DNA of 25,059 bases, from the NCBI GenBank assembly GCA_934317215.1, contig CAKREH010000042.1, positions 1-25,059 of the forward strand, read 5' to 3'. The notes below the pieces were generated by a model that worked only from the letters and a program-made list of their open reading frames with translations, was not told the DNA's origin and did not search any database. Positions 16,127 to 23,111 of the stretch are shown here, one piece after another. Each line of letters begins with the position of its first letter. The stretch's first letter is position 1. The position numbers were made by a program, and so were the translations under genes. The DNA is from an uncultured Roseburia sp. (GTDB lineage Bacteria; Bacillota; Clostridia; Lachnospirales; Lachnospiraceae).

Positions 16127-16939
16127 TTATTCTGCCTGCGAAAACAGGATCCTGTCATTGTCCAAACGCTTTCCGGCACAGACCGCAAACTGCTCTAACA
16201 GATCCTCCACCGTCATGCCCGCACGTTTTTCTCCGCTCACATCTAAGATGATATTTCCGGAATCCATCATCAGGGTACGGTTTCCAAGTTCTAATGCCTG
16301 GTGCATATTGTGAGTTACCATAAGGCAGGTGATCTTTCTCTCTGCAACGATCTGTCTGGTCAGGTCGAGCACTTTTTTTGCGGTTGCCGGATCCAATGCC
16401 GCCGTATGCTCATCTAACAGCAGGATCTTTGGTGTGACCATCGTCGCCATAAGAAGCGTCAGTGCCTGGCGCTGTCCTCCGGAAAGAAGTCCTACCGGCT
16501 GCTTCATACGATCCTCTAACCCCATATCAAGCAGTGCAAGGTGCTCCCTGAATTTTGCTTTATCCGCCGCATTGATACGGCTGAAATATGCATTTTTTGA
16601 GGTTTTGGCGCGAAGATAGGCAAGTGCCATATTTTCCTCGATCGTCATATGCGGTGCAGTTCCCTTTAAAGGATCCTGAAACAGATGACCGATCACTTTG
16701 CTCCGCACATGTTCTTTCTGGTAAGTGATATCCTCCCCATCTAACACAATCAGTCCCCGGTCGATAAAAAATGCTCCGGTGATCGCATTAAATAATGTAG
16801 ATTTACCCGCTCCATTACTTCCGATAATTGTTGCAAAGTCGCCATCCTTCAATTCCAGATTCAGATTTTTTAATGCGCATTTTTCATTGACAGTTCCCGG
16901 ATTGAAGGTCTTGCTGACATTTTTCATAATTAACATCAC
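16127..16939 (-). CDS. trpZ: TrpZ-like ABC importer ATP-binding protein (COG1101 type)
   Basis: The 270-aa ATPase shows Walker A (IGSNGAGKSTLF, about residues 38-49), Q-loop in LFQDPLKGTAP, signature LLSGGQRQAL, Walker B ILLLDEHTAALDP and switch histidine MVTHNMHQALELG. The DEHTAALDP D-loop is typical of the COG1101 family. Its start overlaps the permease stop by 4 bp (ATGA). It is the last gene of a three-gene operon that begins with a T-box leader reading a Trp codon. Tryptophan or a related indole compound is therefore the inferred substrate, following the TrpXYZ assignments made in comparative studies of T-box regulons. The three-gene content matches that system exactly. Confidence 0.88.
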   Translation of the reverse strand: MMLIMKNVSKTFNPGTVNEKCALKNLNLELKDGDFATIIGSNGAGKSTLFNAITGAFFIDRGLIVLDGEDITYQKEHVRSKVIGHLFQDPLKGTAPHMTIEENMALAYLRAKTSKNAYFSRINAADKAKFREHLALLDMGLEDRMKQPVGLLSGGQRQALTLLMATMVTPKILLLDEHTAALDPATAKKVLDLTRQIVAERKITCLMVTHNMHQALELGNRTLMMDSGNIILDVSGEKRAGMTVEDLLEQFAVCAGKRLDNDRILFSQAE

Positions 16940-17898
16940 GATTCCTCCTTATTCTGGTTCTGTTTCTGGATCTGTTCCATATATAACTGGTTTTCTGCCT
17001 TTGCAAGGCGGCGCTGTTTCATAAACGCTGCCTGCTTTTTCAGATAAGGCAGTGCGATCGCAAATGCAACGATGAGTGATGATACCAGTTTTAAACATTC
17101 TGCCGGAACATTTAATCTTAAAGCAATCGCTACGATAAATCGGTACAGGCAGCTTCCCAATACCACACCGATCACACGTTTTAACACACCGCCTTTTCCG
17201 ATGATCGACTCCCCGATGATCAGACTCGCAAGTGCGATCGTTACCATTCCGGTTCCAAGATTGATATCACAGGATTTCTGATACTGTGCGAGCAGTCCGC
17301 CGGAAAGTCCGGTCATGGCATTTGCCACACAAAGTCCGATCGTGATCATAAGTCCGGTATTGATACTTGATGCCCTTACCATATCCGGGTTATCGCCGGT
17401 TGCACGGATGGAAAGCCCCAGTCTCGTATTTAAAAACCATGCCAGTATCACACCGACGATTGCAACAAATACAGCTGCAACGATCAGTTTATACCAGGTT
17501 CCCCCGATATGATCTTTCGCCCATGAAAACACCGTGTTACAGGAAAAAAGATTGATATTGGATGCAAAACCCATTACCGCAATGTTGATCGTGTATAATC
17601 CTGTATTTACAATGATTCCGGCTAAGATGGACTGAATTCCCATTCTTGTCTGTAAAAATGCAGTAACGAATCCCGATACAACTCCTGCTGCTGCCGCCGC
17701 AAACAGTCCTAACACCGGATGTCCTGCAAGCGTCACCGTCGCACAGACTGCGCAGCCTAATGTAAAGCAGCCGTCTGTTGACAGATCCGCAATATCTAAT
17801 ATGGAAAATGATACAAATAATGCAAGCGCAACCAGTGCATAGATAAATCCAAGTTCTAATGCGCTCTGTACAATGGAAAGTGTAATGATCGAACCCAT
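16936..17898 (-). CDS. trpY: TrpY-like ABC importer permease (COG4120 type)
   Basis: The 320-aa permease has about eight to nine hydrophobic segments and belongs to the branched-chain-amino-acid-like LivH superfamily. It opens with QSALELGFIYALVALALFVSF, then carries the family-typical DLSTDGCFTLG, GMIQ-like (RMGIQSILAGIIVNTGLY) and IGESIIGKGGVLKRVIG segments. The C-terminus is a basic cytosolic tail. It lies 36 bp downstream of the lipoprotein gene and overlaps the ATPase gene. It is the membrane pore of the putative tryptophan importer. Substrate specificity rests on the T-box and the partner genes, not on this sequence alone. Confidence 0.88.
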   Translation of the reverse strand: MGSIITLSIVQSALELGFIYALVALALFVSFSILDIADLSTDGCFTLGCAVCATVTLAGHPVLGLFAAAAAGVVSGFVTAFLQTRMGIQSILAGIIVNTGLYTINIAVMGFASNINLFSCNTVFSWAKDHIGGTWYKLIVAAVFVAIVGVILAWFLNTRLGLSIRATGDNPDMVRASSINTGLMITIGLCVANAMTGLSGGLLAQYQKSCDINLGTGMVTIALASLIIGESIIGKGGVLKRVIGVVLGSCLYRFIVAIALRLNVPAECLKLVSSLIVAFAIALPYLKKQAAFMKQRRLAKAENQLYMEQIQKQNQNKEES

Positions 17899-17934
17899 AA
17901 TCCCCTCCGGTTCCGTTTTTCTTCTATTCCGCTT

Positions 17935-19050
17935 TTATTCAAATTCTTCTGCGGTTGTAACTTCTTTTAATTCTTCACACATATCTTTAAATACACTGTC
18001 ATCAATGCCAACGGCTGCAGCTGTCTCCGTGTTGACAGTCACGATACCACTGTCTAATGTGCGGACTGCTGTTGCTGCAGGATCAGCACCATTTACAAGG
18101 ATGTCTGCTGCCATATCTGCCGTTGCGGTTCCAAGCTCTGTATAGTTGACACCATATCCTAAGAATGCACCGTTTAACGCGAAAGAATCTGCTCCTGTAT
18201 AGTGCGGGATCTTCGCATCTGCAAATTTTTCAAAGATTGCAAGCTCGGCTGTCATGATCGTGTTATCGGTCGGTGTGAATACCGCGTCTACCCCTTCTGC
18301 CACAAGCGCATCTGCTGCTGCTGAAACCTCTGCATTGGTGGTTCCTGTCTTTTCGATATATTCAATACTGTTTTCCTCACAGTAAGTGATTGCATCTGCA
18401 ACCGGCACTTTTGAGGAATCCTGGCTCTTATCATACAGCAGTCCGATTTTCTTTACATCCGGGTTGGCTGCCGTGATCAGTTTCATAACAGCCATGGTGT
18501 CAAGTGCATCGGACGTACCTGTGATATTTGCACCAGGTGCATTTAAATCTGCAACAAGTCCTGCGCTGACCGGATCTGATACTGCGGAGAATACAACCGG
18601 GATCTGATTGTCCTCTGTCGCATTCTGCATGATCATAGCTGCCGGTGTTGCGATCGGGATGATCACATCCACTTTTTCTGCAACCAGATCTGTTGCGATC
18701 TGATTTAAGGTAGAGGAATCTGCCTGGCCATTATAGGTATAATCTGCATAATCGAATGTCACGCCAAGTTCTGCACCTTTTGCATCAAGCTCTGCCTCGA
18801 TTGCCTTCTCGATCTGATTTAAGGAGGCATCATCTACATACTGGACAATTCCTACTTTATAAACTGCTCCATCCGCATTTGTGACCTCTGTCACATCCGC
18901 ATTGGCATCCTCTTTTATTTCTGCGGTATTCGCATTATTCTGTGCATTCGTGTCTGTTTTCGCATTATTTCCCGTGCTGTTTCCGCATCCGCCAAGCACA
19001 CCTGCTGTCATTGCCATCATTAATACTGCTGCCATCATTTTTCTTTTCAT
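17935..19050 (-). CDS. trpX: TrpX-like substrate-binding lipoprotein (COG2984 type)
   Basis: The 371-aa ABC substrate-binding protein has a lipoprotein signal: basic MKRK, a hydrophobic run and lipobox VLGGC with Cys22 as the lipidated residue. A low-complexity Asn/Asp/Ala spacer follows. The mature fold opens with YKVGIVQYVDDASLNQIEKAI, then VIIPIATPAAMIMQNAT, PVVFSAVSDPVSAGLV and NITGTSDALD, a pattern characteristic of COG2984. The start at 19050 is chosen for its SD AAAGGGGAAAG and for the signal peptide beginning there. The frame is open to 19104, but that extension would bury the signal. It is the first gene of the operon, about 220 nt past the T-box terminator. It faces outside the membrane and likely captures tryptophan. 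Confidence 0.9.
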   Translation of the reverse strand: MKRKMMAAVLMMAMTAGVLGGCGNSTGNNAKTDTNAQNNANTAEIKEDANADVTEVTNADGAVYKVGIVQYVDDASLNQIEKAIEAELDAKGAELGVTFDYADYTYNGQADSSTLNQIATDLVAEKVDVIIPIATPAAMIMQNATEDNQIPVVFSAVSDPVSAGLVADLNAPGANITGTSDALDTMAVMKLITAANPDVKKIGLLYDKSQDSSKVPVADAITYCEENSIEYIEKTGTTNAEVSAAADALVAEGVDAVFTPTDNTIMTAELAIFEKFADAKIPHYTGADSFALNGAFLGYGVNYTELGTATADMAADILVNGADPAATAVRTLDSGIVTVNTETAAAVGIDDSVFKDMCEELKEVTTAEEFE

Positions 19051-19085
19051 TTCTTTCCCCTTTCTGCGCCGTTCTCTGCGCATTA

Positions 19086-19275
19086 CAGGTTTGTGCATAA
19101 GCACAAATCCTGTGTGCGAAAAGTTCTATTTTTCGCACTTGTTCCCTCCAGATTTTAAATTTGGAAAAAGCCGTTTCGAGCGGTGCTGTTTACAGCTAAC
19201 TTCTACTCCGCGAGATGCGCATCCCGCCCGGAGGGCTTTTTCATTCATAGGACGTAATTTCCTATGAATGAAAAA
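19086..19275 (-). other. Hairpin-rich insert between the T-box terminator and trpX (candidate dispersed repeat or structured RNA)
   Basis: Four strong dyads are packed into about 190 nt. (a) A 16-bp perfect inverted repeat, 19237-19252 with 19260-19275, 7-nt loop. (b) A 9-bp helix GGCTTTTTC (19234-19242) with GAAAAAGCC (19164-19172), enclosing hairpin 19206-19233 (CTCCG-CGAGAT stem, GCGC loop) and hairpin 19185-19196. (c) GTGCGAAAA/TTTTCGCAC, 19114-19138. (d) CAGG-TTTGTGC/GCACAAA-CCTG, 19086-19112, one bulged base. It is transcribed as part of the trpX leader. No protein is encoded. It looks like a MITE-like palindromic repeat or a cis-RNA. I recognise no known riboswitch or ribozyme. Confidence 0.5.
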
Positions 19276-19540
19276 AACCGCCTCAGGTTCTTGCCTGAGA
19301 CGGTAATAGTATCTATTATCGCGGTACCACTCATATTGACTGAAAAGTCCACTCACTTCATGTACAACCATACATGCCGGATGGGTAACGGGTCCGGTTC
19401 CCGGCGGCGCCTACTAAATCCTGTTCAGGCCGCCCTCAAAAGTCCATTCAGCAAATCCATCCATACTGCAATCCCACCACCTGCAGCTCTCTGTGATATC
19501 AAAAAATGCTTACTACTCTTTCTCAACGGTTTTTCTTTAT
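19271..19540 (-). promoter_or_regulatory. T-box leader, predicted tRNA-Trp-responsive
   Basis: On the minus strand the leader shows the T-box family landmarks in order: the GAGTAGTAAGC start of stem I, AGAGAGCTGCAGG, the specifier region GAA-TGG-A-CTTTTGAG, then the T-box TGAGTGGTACCGCG (19333-19320) and a terminator CCGTCTCAGG/CCTGAGGCGG (19303-19278) with a seven-T tail. Placing the specifier at the same distance from TTGAG as GGC in the B. subtilis glyQS leader gives UGG (Trp). The alternative AUG (Met) is one base out of register. Uncharged tRNA-Trp should stabilise antitermination and turn on trpXYZ. Family is certain; the amino acid is well supported by both register and gene content. 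Confidence 0.9.
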
Positions 19541-19546
19541 GGGTAT

Positions 19547-19575
19547 ACTTTAATATATTAAAGTGATTTTGTCAA
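19547..19575 (-). promoter_or_regulatory. Promoter of the T-box/trpXYZ transcript
   Basis: On the minus strand a perfect TTGACA (19575-19570) is followed after 17 bp by TAAAGT (19552-19547), four of six matches to the consensus -10. A 16-bp perfect palindrome, CTTTAATATATTAAAG (19548-19563), covers the -10 and spacer and may be an operator or may simply be AT-rich promoter DNA. Transcription would begin near 19540, just before T-box stem I. Confidence 0.6.
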
Positions 19576-19623
19576 CACGTTTTTTATTTTCTTTTTTATT
19601 TACTTTTTTCTCACACGGATTCA

Positions 19624-19632
19624 TGTTATAAT
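19624..19632 (+). promoter_or_regulatory. Extended -10 promoter of the hemerythrin gene
   Basis: TGTTATAAT (TG, one base, TATAAT at 19627-19632) is an extended -10 element. The -35 position is only T-rich (19603-19609). The resulting 5' leader is about 100 nt. It ends in a small GTGGT/ACCAC hairpin (19708-19721) just before the SD, which could affect translation. Confidence 0.55.
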
Positions 19633-19739
19633 GTCGATGTATTATCCCATATAGCTCCATAAATATAATTCTGGGCTGGGGAATCCATATTTTTATTCAA
19701 AAGAAAAGTGGTATTTACCACGGAATGGAGGATTTTATA

Positions 19740-20582
19740 ATGTATAAATTTACAGACGACTATTTAATTGGAATTGACGAGATTGATAATGAGCATCGTC
19801 GGTTATTTCAGATGATAAATGAAGCGATTGACCTTTCAGAAGAAAGTTCAGACATCTCTGTTATCTCCAAGAGTCTGGTTTCCGGATTGAAAAATTACGC
19901 TGCAACACATTTTGCCCATGAGGAAGCTTACATGGAGCGTATTCACGATCCTGAGCTTCCAATCCAGAAAAAAGAACATAAAGATTTTACCAGAACTGTC
20001 AACAGCTTCTCTCTGGATACTTCTTCCCCGGAAGCAGCAAGGCAATCCCTAAACGACCTGCTGGCTTATCTGGCCCGCTGGTTATACCGGCATATCTTAA
20101 GCAGTGATACGATGATCGGAAAAATGTCTTCTATTTCTGCTGATGAAGAAGATCCATTTGCATTTTGTGAAAAATACAAAACCGGCGTTGAGTTAATTGA
20201 CACTGAACACCGCCGTCTGTTTGAAATCATCCACGATACCAACGATCTGATCCACGCAGAACTCCTGCATGACAAATACGATGAGATCATGCGTCTGCTC
20301 GCAGAGTTAAAGGATTATACCGAAATTCATTTTCATGACGAAGAAGCTCTGATGGAGCGTATCAATTATCCGAAACTTGACGCACAGAAACGTGCACACA
20401 CTGCTTTTGTGGAACGCCTTGTGGAGATCGACCTGTCTGAACTCGACGATATGGATGATAACCAGCAGGAATATCTGATCGACCTGATCCAGTTTTTAGC
20501 CGGATGGCTGATCAACCACATTTTAGGTTCCGACAAAAAGATTGGTGAGTATATGCGTGAACATGGAATCAAGGAAGAATAG
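19740..20582 (+). CDS. Tandem two-domain bacteriohemerythrin
   Basis: The 280-aa protein has two full hemerythrin domains. Domain 1 has IDNEHRRLF (His19), THFAHEEAYM (His57, Glu61), QKKEH (His80) and RHILSSD. Domain 2 has IDTEHRRLF, IHFHDEEALM, QKRAH and NHILGSD. Both bind a non-haem di-iron site and probably O2 or other small ligands. In both domains the first His of the usual HxxxH ligand pair is Gln (Gln76 in domain 1). The start at 19740 is chosen for the GGAGG at 19727-19731, 8 nt upstream; an ATG at 19725 has no SD. No signal peptide or membrane segment. It is monocistronic, divergent from trpXYZ, followed by a strong terminator. An oxygen-sensing or scavenging role in an anaerobe is inference. 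Confidence 0.93.
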   Translation: MYKFTDDYLIGIDEIDNEHRRLFQMINEAIDLSEESSDISVISKSLVSGLKNYAATHFAHEEAYMERIHDPELPIQKKEHKDFTRTVNSFSLDTSSPEAARQSLNDLLAYLARWLYRHILSSDTMIGKMSSISADEEDPFAFCEKYKTGVELIDTEHRRLFEIIHDTNDLIHAELLHDKYDEIMRLLAELKDYTEIHFHDEEALMERINYPKLDAQKRAHTAFVERLVEIDLSELDDMDDNQQEYLIDLIQFLAGWLINHILGSDKKIGEYMREHGIKEE

Positions 20583-20634
20583 GCTCAAAGAAAAACAGGA
20601 ACATAAAAAATAATATCTGATTACTAAAAATTTT

Positions 20635-20681
20635 AAAAGGACAGAAACTGGATTCTTCGGATTTCCAACTTCTGTCCTTTT
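20635..20681. terminator. Bidirectional terminator between hemerythrin and CobW-like genes
   Basis: A 12-bp stem, AAAAGGACAGAA (20635-20646) with its complement at 20670-20681, has a looser inner helix. The A-rich and T-rich flanks give a U-tract in both directions. It lies between the convergent hemerythrin and G3E GTPase genes. Confidence 0.88.
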
Positions 20682-20770
20682 CCTATACATCTATTTGTTA
20701 CTGTTCGCATCTCCAAGTGTGAACAGCAGTAATTATTCTTCCCATCTTACACATGCAGAACATATCCGGT

Positions 20771-21712
20771 TTACGAAAAATATACCAGCTCATCTTCCGG
20801 TTTTTCTGCCGGTTCGATGGATACCGGATAAAGTACCGGTCCTTTTCCCTTATACTCTCTCGCAAATTCCACATGCACTTCCGCAGTGATATTGATCCAG
20901 GATTTGTGCGGGATCTTGTCCTCATCCGCATATTTACACTTAAATCCGATAAATGTCACATCCTCGATGCAGCATGTCATCGCAAAACGTCCCGGTACAA
21001 ACACACCTTTTTTAAGTTTTTCCGGATTGTATACCAGTGCCAGGAAAGACACTTTTTTGCCCTCATATTTTTTCGGATTATCCATACAGTCCATGTACCA
21101 GATTGCATAGTCTGCATCGGTGATCTCGATCACATCCGCAGAAAGATCAAACGGAAGTTCCTCCGGACGTTCATCCAGGCTGCCGTCCTCACGCTCGAAG
21201 ACAAGCTGTGCCTTACGGTTCTGTGCCTTGACATTACGGCGGCATTTGCCTTTGTCCGTGCTGTCATCACAGCGGTTAAAGATCACGACATCCGCCTGAA
21301 ATAACTGTTCCATTACCATGGTACGCATATTTGCAAGATACATGTCAAACGTTGTCGCATCCACAGTCGCTAACTGCTGTACGATCACCCAGTGTTTCGG
21401 GAGTTCCATATCCATCAGTGTTCCCATTCCCCAGGTACCGTTGTATTCGATAAACACCTGCTCCGGCAGATATTCCGCCTGCACTTTGTTTAAAAACTCT
21501 TCGGTAAAATCCTCTTCATTTTCTACCATGACAAGTCTGGCATTGATTTTTTTTAACTCCTCCTCGTCATATTCGACATCTCCATCCTCACAGCAGATCA
21601 CAACACTTCTTCCACCCTCAGTGAAACCATCATCAAATAACGTCTCCTTCACCAGAGTCGTCTTGCCGCTGTCCATAAAACCGGTAAATAAATATACTGG
21701 TATTTCGTTCAT
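20771..21712 (-). CDS. G3E/CobW-family GTPase fused to a YcgQ/DUF1980-like C-terminal domain
   Basis: The 313-aa product has a G3E P-loop, GFMDSGKTT (residues 11-19), a Walker B-like FIEYNGT and a base-specificity motif FNRCD. The metal-binding CxCC motif of classical CobW proteins is not present; CCEDGD occurs instead. Residues about 215-305 (SFLALVYN, then FVPGRFAMTCCIEDVTFIGFKC, then SWINITAEV) resemble the C-terminal domain of YcgQ (TIGR03943/DUF1980), normally carried by a membrane-permease partner protein. The start at 21712 follows TGGAG; the ATG at 21724 is weaker. It sits 35 bp downstream of a second G3E GTPase and is probably co-transcribed. A role in metal delivery is inferred. No membrane segments are seen. 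Confidence 0.85.
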   Translation of the reverse strand: MNEIPVYLFTGFMDSGKTTLVKETLFDDGFTEGGRSVVICCEDGDVEYDEEELKKINARLVMVENEEDFTEEFLNKVQAEYLPEQVFIEYNGTWGMGTLMDMELPKHWVIVQQLATVDATTFDMYLANMRTMVMEQLFQADVVIFNRCDDSTDKGKCRRNVKAQNRKAQLVFEREDGSLDERPEELPFDLSADVIEITDADYAIWYMDCMDNPKKYEGKKVSFLALVYNPEKLKKGVFVPGRFAMTCCIEDVTFIGFKCKYADEDKIPHKSWINITAEVHVEFAREYKGKGPVLYPVSIEPAEKPEDELVYFS

Positions 21713-21747
21713 ATAAATCTCCATTCCAGAGTAACTTTTTCCCGCTT

Positions 21748-22986
21748 TTACGCGATTCCAAACAGTTCCTCTAATCTGTGTTCGTCAATATGTGTACCAA
21801 TCACACAGAGTCTTCCGGTATAATCCGGCTCTCCCTCACGGATCTCGTACTCACCCGGAACCATGTCAAAGTAGATCCAGGAACCATTCACATCGGCTAC
21901 CATACCTTTTGCACGAAGGATTTCGCCGTAGTCGTCTGTCTCACAGAGTGTCTTTAACACTTCCTCAATCTGCTCTTTTGTAAACTTATGAGGCGTCTCC
22001 TTGCCCCAGCTTGTAAATACCTCATCTGCATGATGATGGTGATGATGATCGTGATCATGGCAGCCGCAGGTGCAGTTCTCGTCATGGTCGTGATGATCGT
22101 GGTCGTGATCATGGTCATGGTGATGTTCATGTTCTTCGTGATCATGGTCATGGTGATGTTCATGTTCTTCGTGATCATGGTCATGGTGATGTTCATGTTC
22201 TTCGTGATCATGGTCATGATGATGTTCATGCTCTTCGTGGTCGTGGTCATGGTGATGTTCATGTTCTTCGTGATCATGGTCATGATGATGTTCATGCTCT
22301 TCGTGGTCGTGATCATGATGATGCTCATGCTCATGTTCTAAAGCTTCCTCTTTTGCATGCTGCTCTGCGAGAAGTTTTACTTCCAGAGAGTCCTGTCCCT
22401 CCACTACTTTTAAGATCTGCTCGCCTTTGATCTCATCCCATGGAGTTGTGATAACAGCAGCTTTCGGATTTAATGCCTGGATCTGCTTTACACACAGCTC
22501 TAACTGCTCCGGTGTTGCCTTCTGGCTTCTGCTTAAGACAACCGTTGTCGCATATTCGATCTGGTTGTTGAAAAATTCACCAAATGCTTTCATCTGTTTG
22601 CTTGCCTTCAATGCATTCACAACTGTGATTAGCCCGTTTAATTTGACATCCTCATCCTTTTCCACGTCGATGACAGATTTCATAACATCGGATAATTTAC
22701 CAACACCGGACGGCTCAATCAAAATACGGTCCGGATGGAACTTCTCGATGACTTCATGTAAGTTTTTACCAAAATCGCCTACTAAGGAACAGCAGATGCA
22801 TCCGGAATTCATCTCTGTGATCTCAATTCCTGCATCCTTTAAAAATCCTCCGTCAATGCCAACTTCACCGAATTCATTCTCGATCAGAACGATCTTCTCG
22901 CCCTTAAAAACTTCCTCGATCATTTTTTTAATAAATGTTGTTTTTCCGGCTCCAAGGAAGCCAGATATAATATCAATTTTTGTCAT
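21748..22986 (-). CDS. G3E/CobW-family GTPase with His-rich metal-binding insert
   Basis: The 412-aa protein has a P-loop GFLGAGKTT (residues 9-17), ENEFGEVG, the CobW metal motif GCICC (Cys63, Cys65, Cys66), a Walker B ILIEPSG and a CobW_C domain (about 325-412). The usual NKxD base-recognition motif is replaced by SRSQ. Between the GTPase and C-terminal domains lies a His/Asp/Glu tract of about 100 residues, with six EEHEHHHDHDH units and a CTCGCHDHDHHHHHH end, certain to bind divalent metal. Start SD is GGGAGAG. It heads the operon with the 21712 gene. A cytosolic metallochaperone or metal store (zinc, nickel or cobalt) is likely. The metal cannot be told from sequence. Confidence 0.93.
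   Translation of the reverse strand: MTKIDIISGFLGAGKTTFIKKMIEEVFKGEKIVLIENEFGEVGIDGGFLKDAGIEITEMNSGCICCSLVGDFGKNLHEVIEKFHPDRILIEPSGVGKLSDVMKSVIDVEKDEDVKLNGLITVVNALKASKQMKAFGEFFNNQIEYATTVVLSRSQKATPEQLELCVKQIQALNPKAAVITTPWDEIKGEQILKVVEGQDSLEVKLLAEQHAKEEALEHEHEHHHDHDHEEHEHHHDHDHEEHEHHHDHDHEEHEHHHDHDHEEHEHHHDHDHEEHEHHHDHDHEEHEHHHDHDHDHDHHDHDENCTCGCHDHDHHHHHHADEVFTSWGKETPHKFTKEQIEEVLKTLCETDDYGEILRAKGMVADVNGSWIYFDMVPGEYEIREGEPDYTGRLCVIGTHIDEHRLEELFGIA
22105..22302 (-). repeat. Six 33-bp tandem units encoding an 11-residue His-rich repeat
   Basis: Units start at 22105, 22138, 22171, 22204, 22237 and 22270, each encoding EEHEHHHDHDH. The protein repeats are identical, but the DNA shows two interleaved synonymous variants (GTGATCATGG and GTGGTCGTGG forms). 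This suggests multi-unit duplications with later synonymous drift, with selection holding the protein repeat. Partly degenerate units continue to about 22330. Confidence 0.92.
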
Positions 22987-23016
22987 TGTCTTATCTCTCC
23001 CTTCACAAACACTACC

Positions 23017-23054
23017 ATTTTACTCTAGTTTTTTCTCTTTTGCAAATTTTTGCA
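23017..23054 (-). promoter_or_regulatory. Promoter and candidate operator of the CobW-like operon
   Basis: On the minus strand, TTGCAA (23045-23040), a 17-bp spacer and TAAAAT (23022-23017) lie about 30 bp upstream of the start codon. A perfect palindrome, TGCAAATTTTTGCA (23041-23054), overlaps the -35. A metal-responsive repressor is plausible, but no recognisable Zur box was found. Confidence 0.55.
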
Positions 23055-23111
23055 TGGATTTCATGAAACTTTTATATTTGACGCAGTAATCTGCTTTTCT
23101 GTGCCGCATCC

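Noticed and set aside
19164..19242. Hammerhead or similar ribozyme in the branched element before trpX
   Set aside because: A GAAA is present but no CTGATGA core, and the helices do not meet in the required way.
19630..19739. Purine, c-di-GMP or other riboswitch in the hemerythrin leader
   Set aside because: None of the conserved core sequences is present. Only a 5-bp hairpin before the SD is visible.
22105..22330. CRISPR-like array of 33-bp units
   Set aside because: Units are contiguous without spacers and encode an in-frame His-rich protein repeat.
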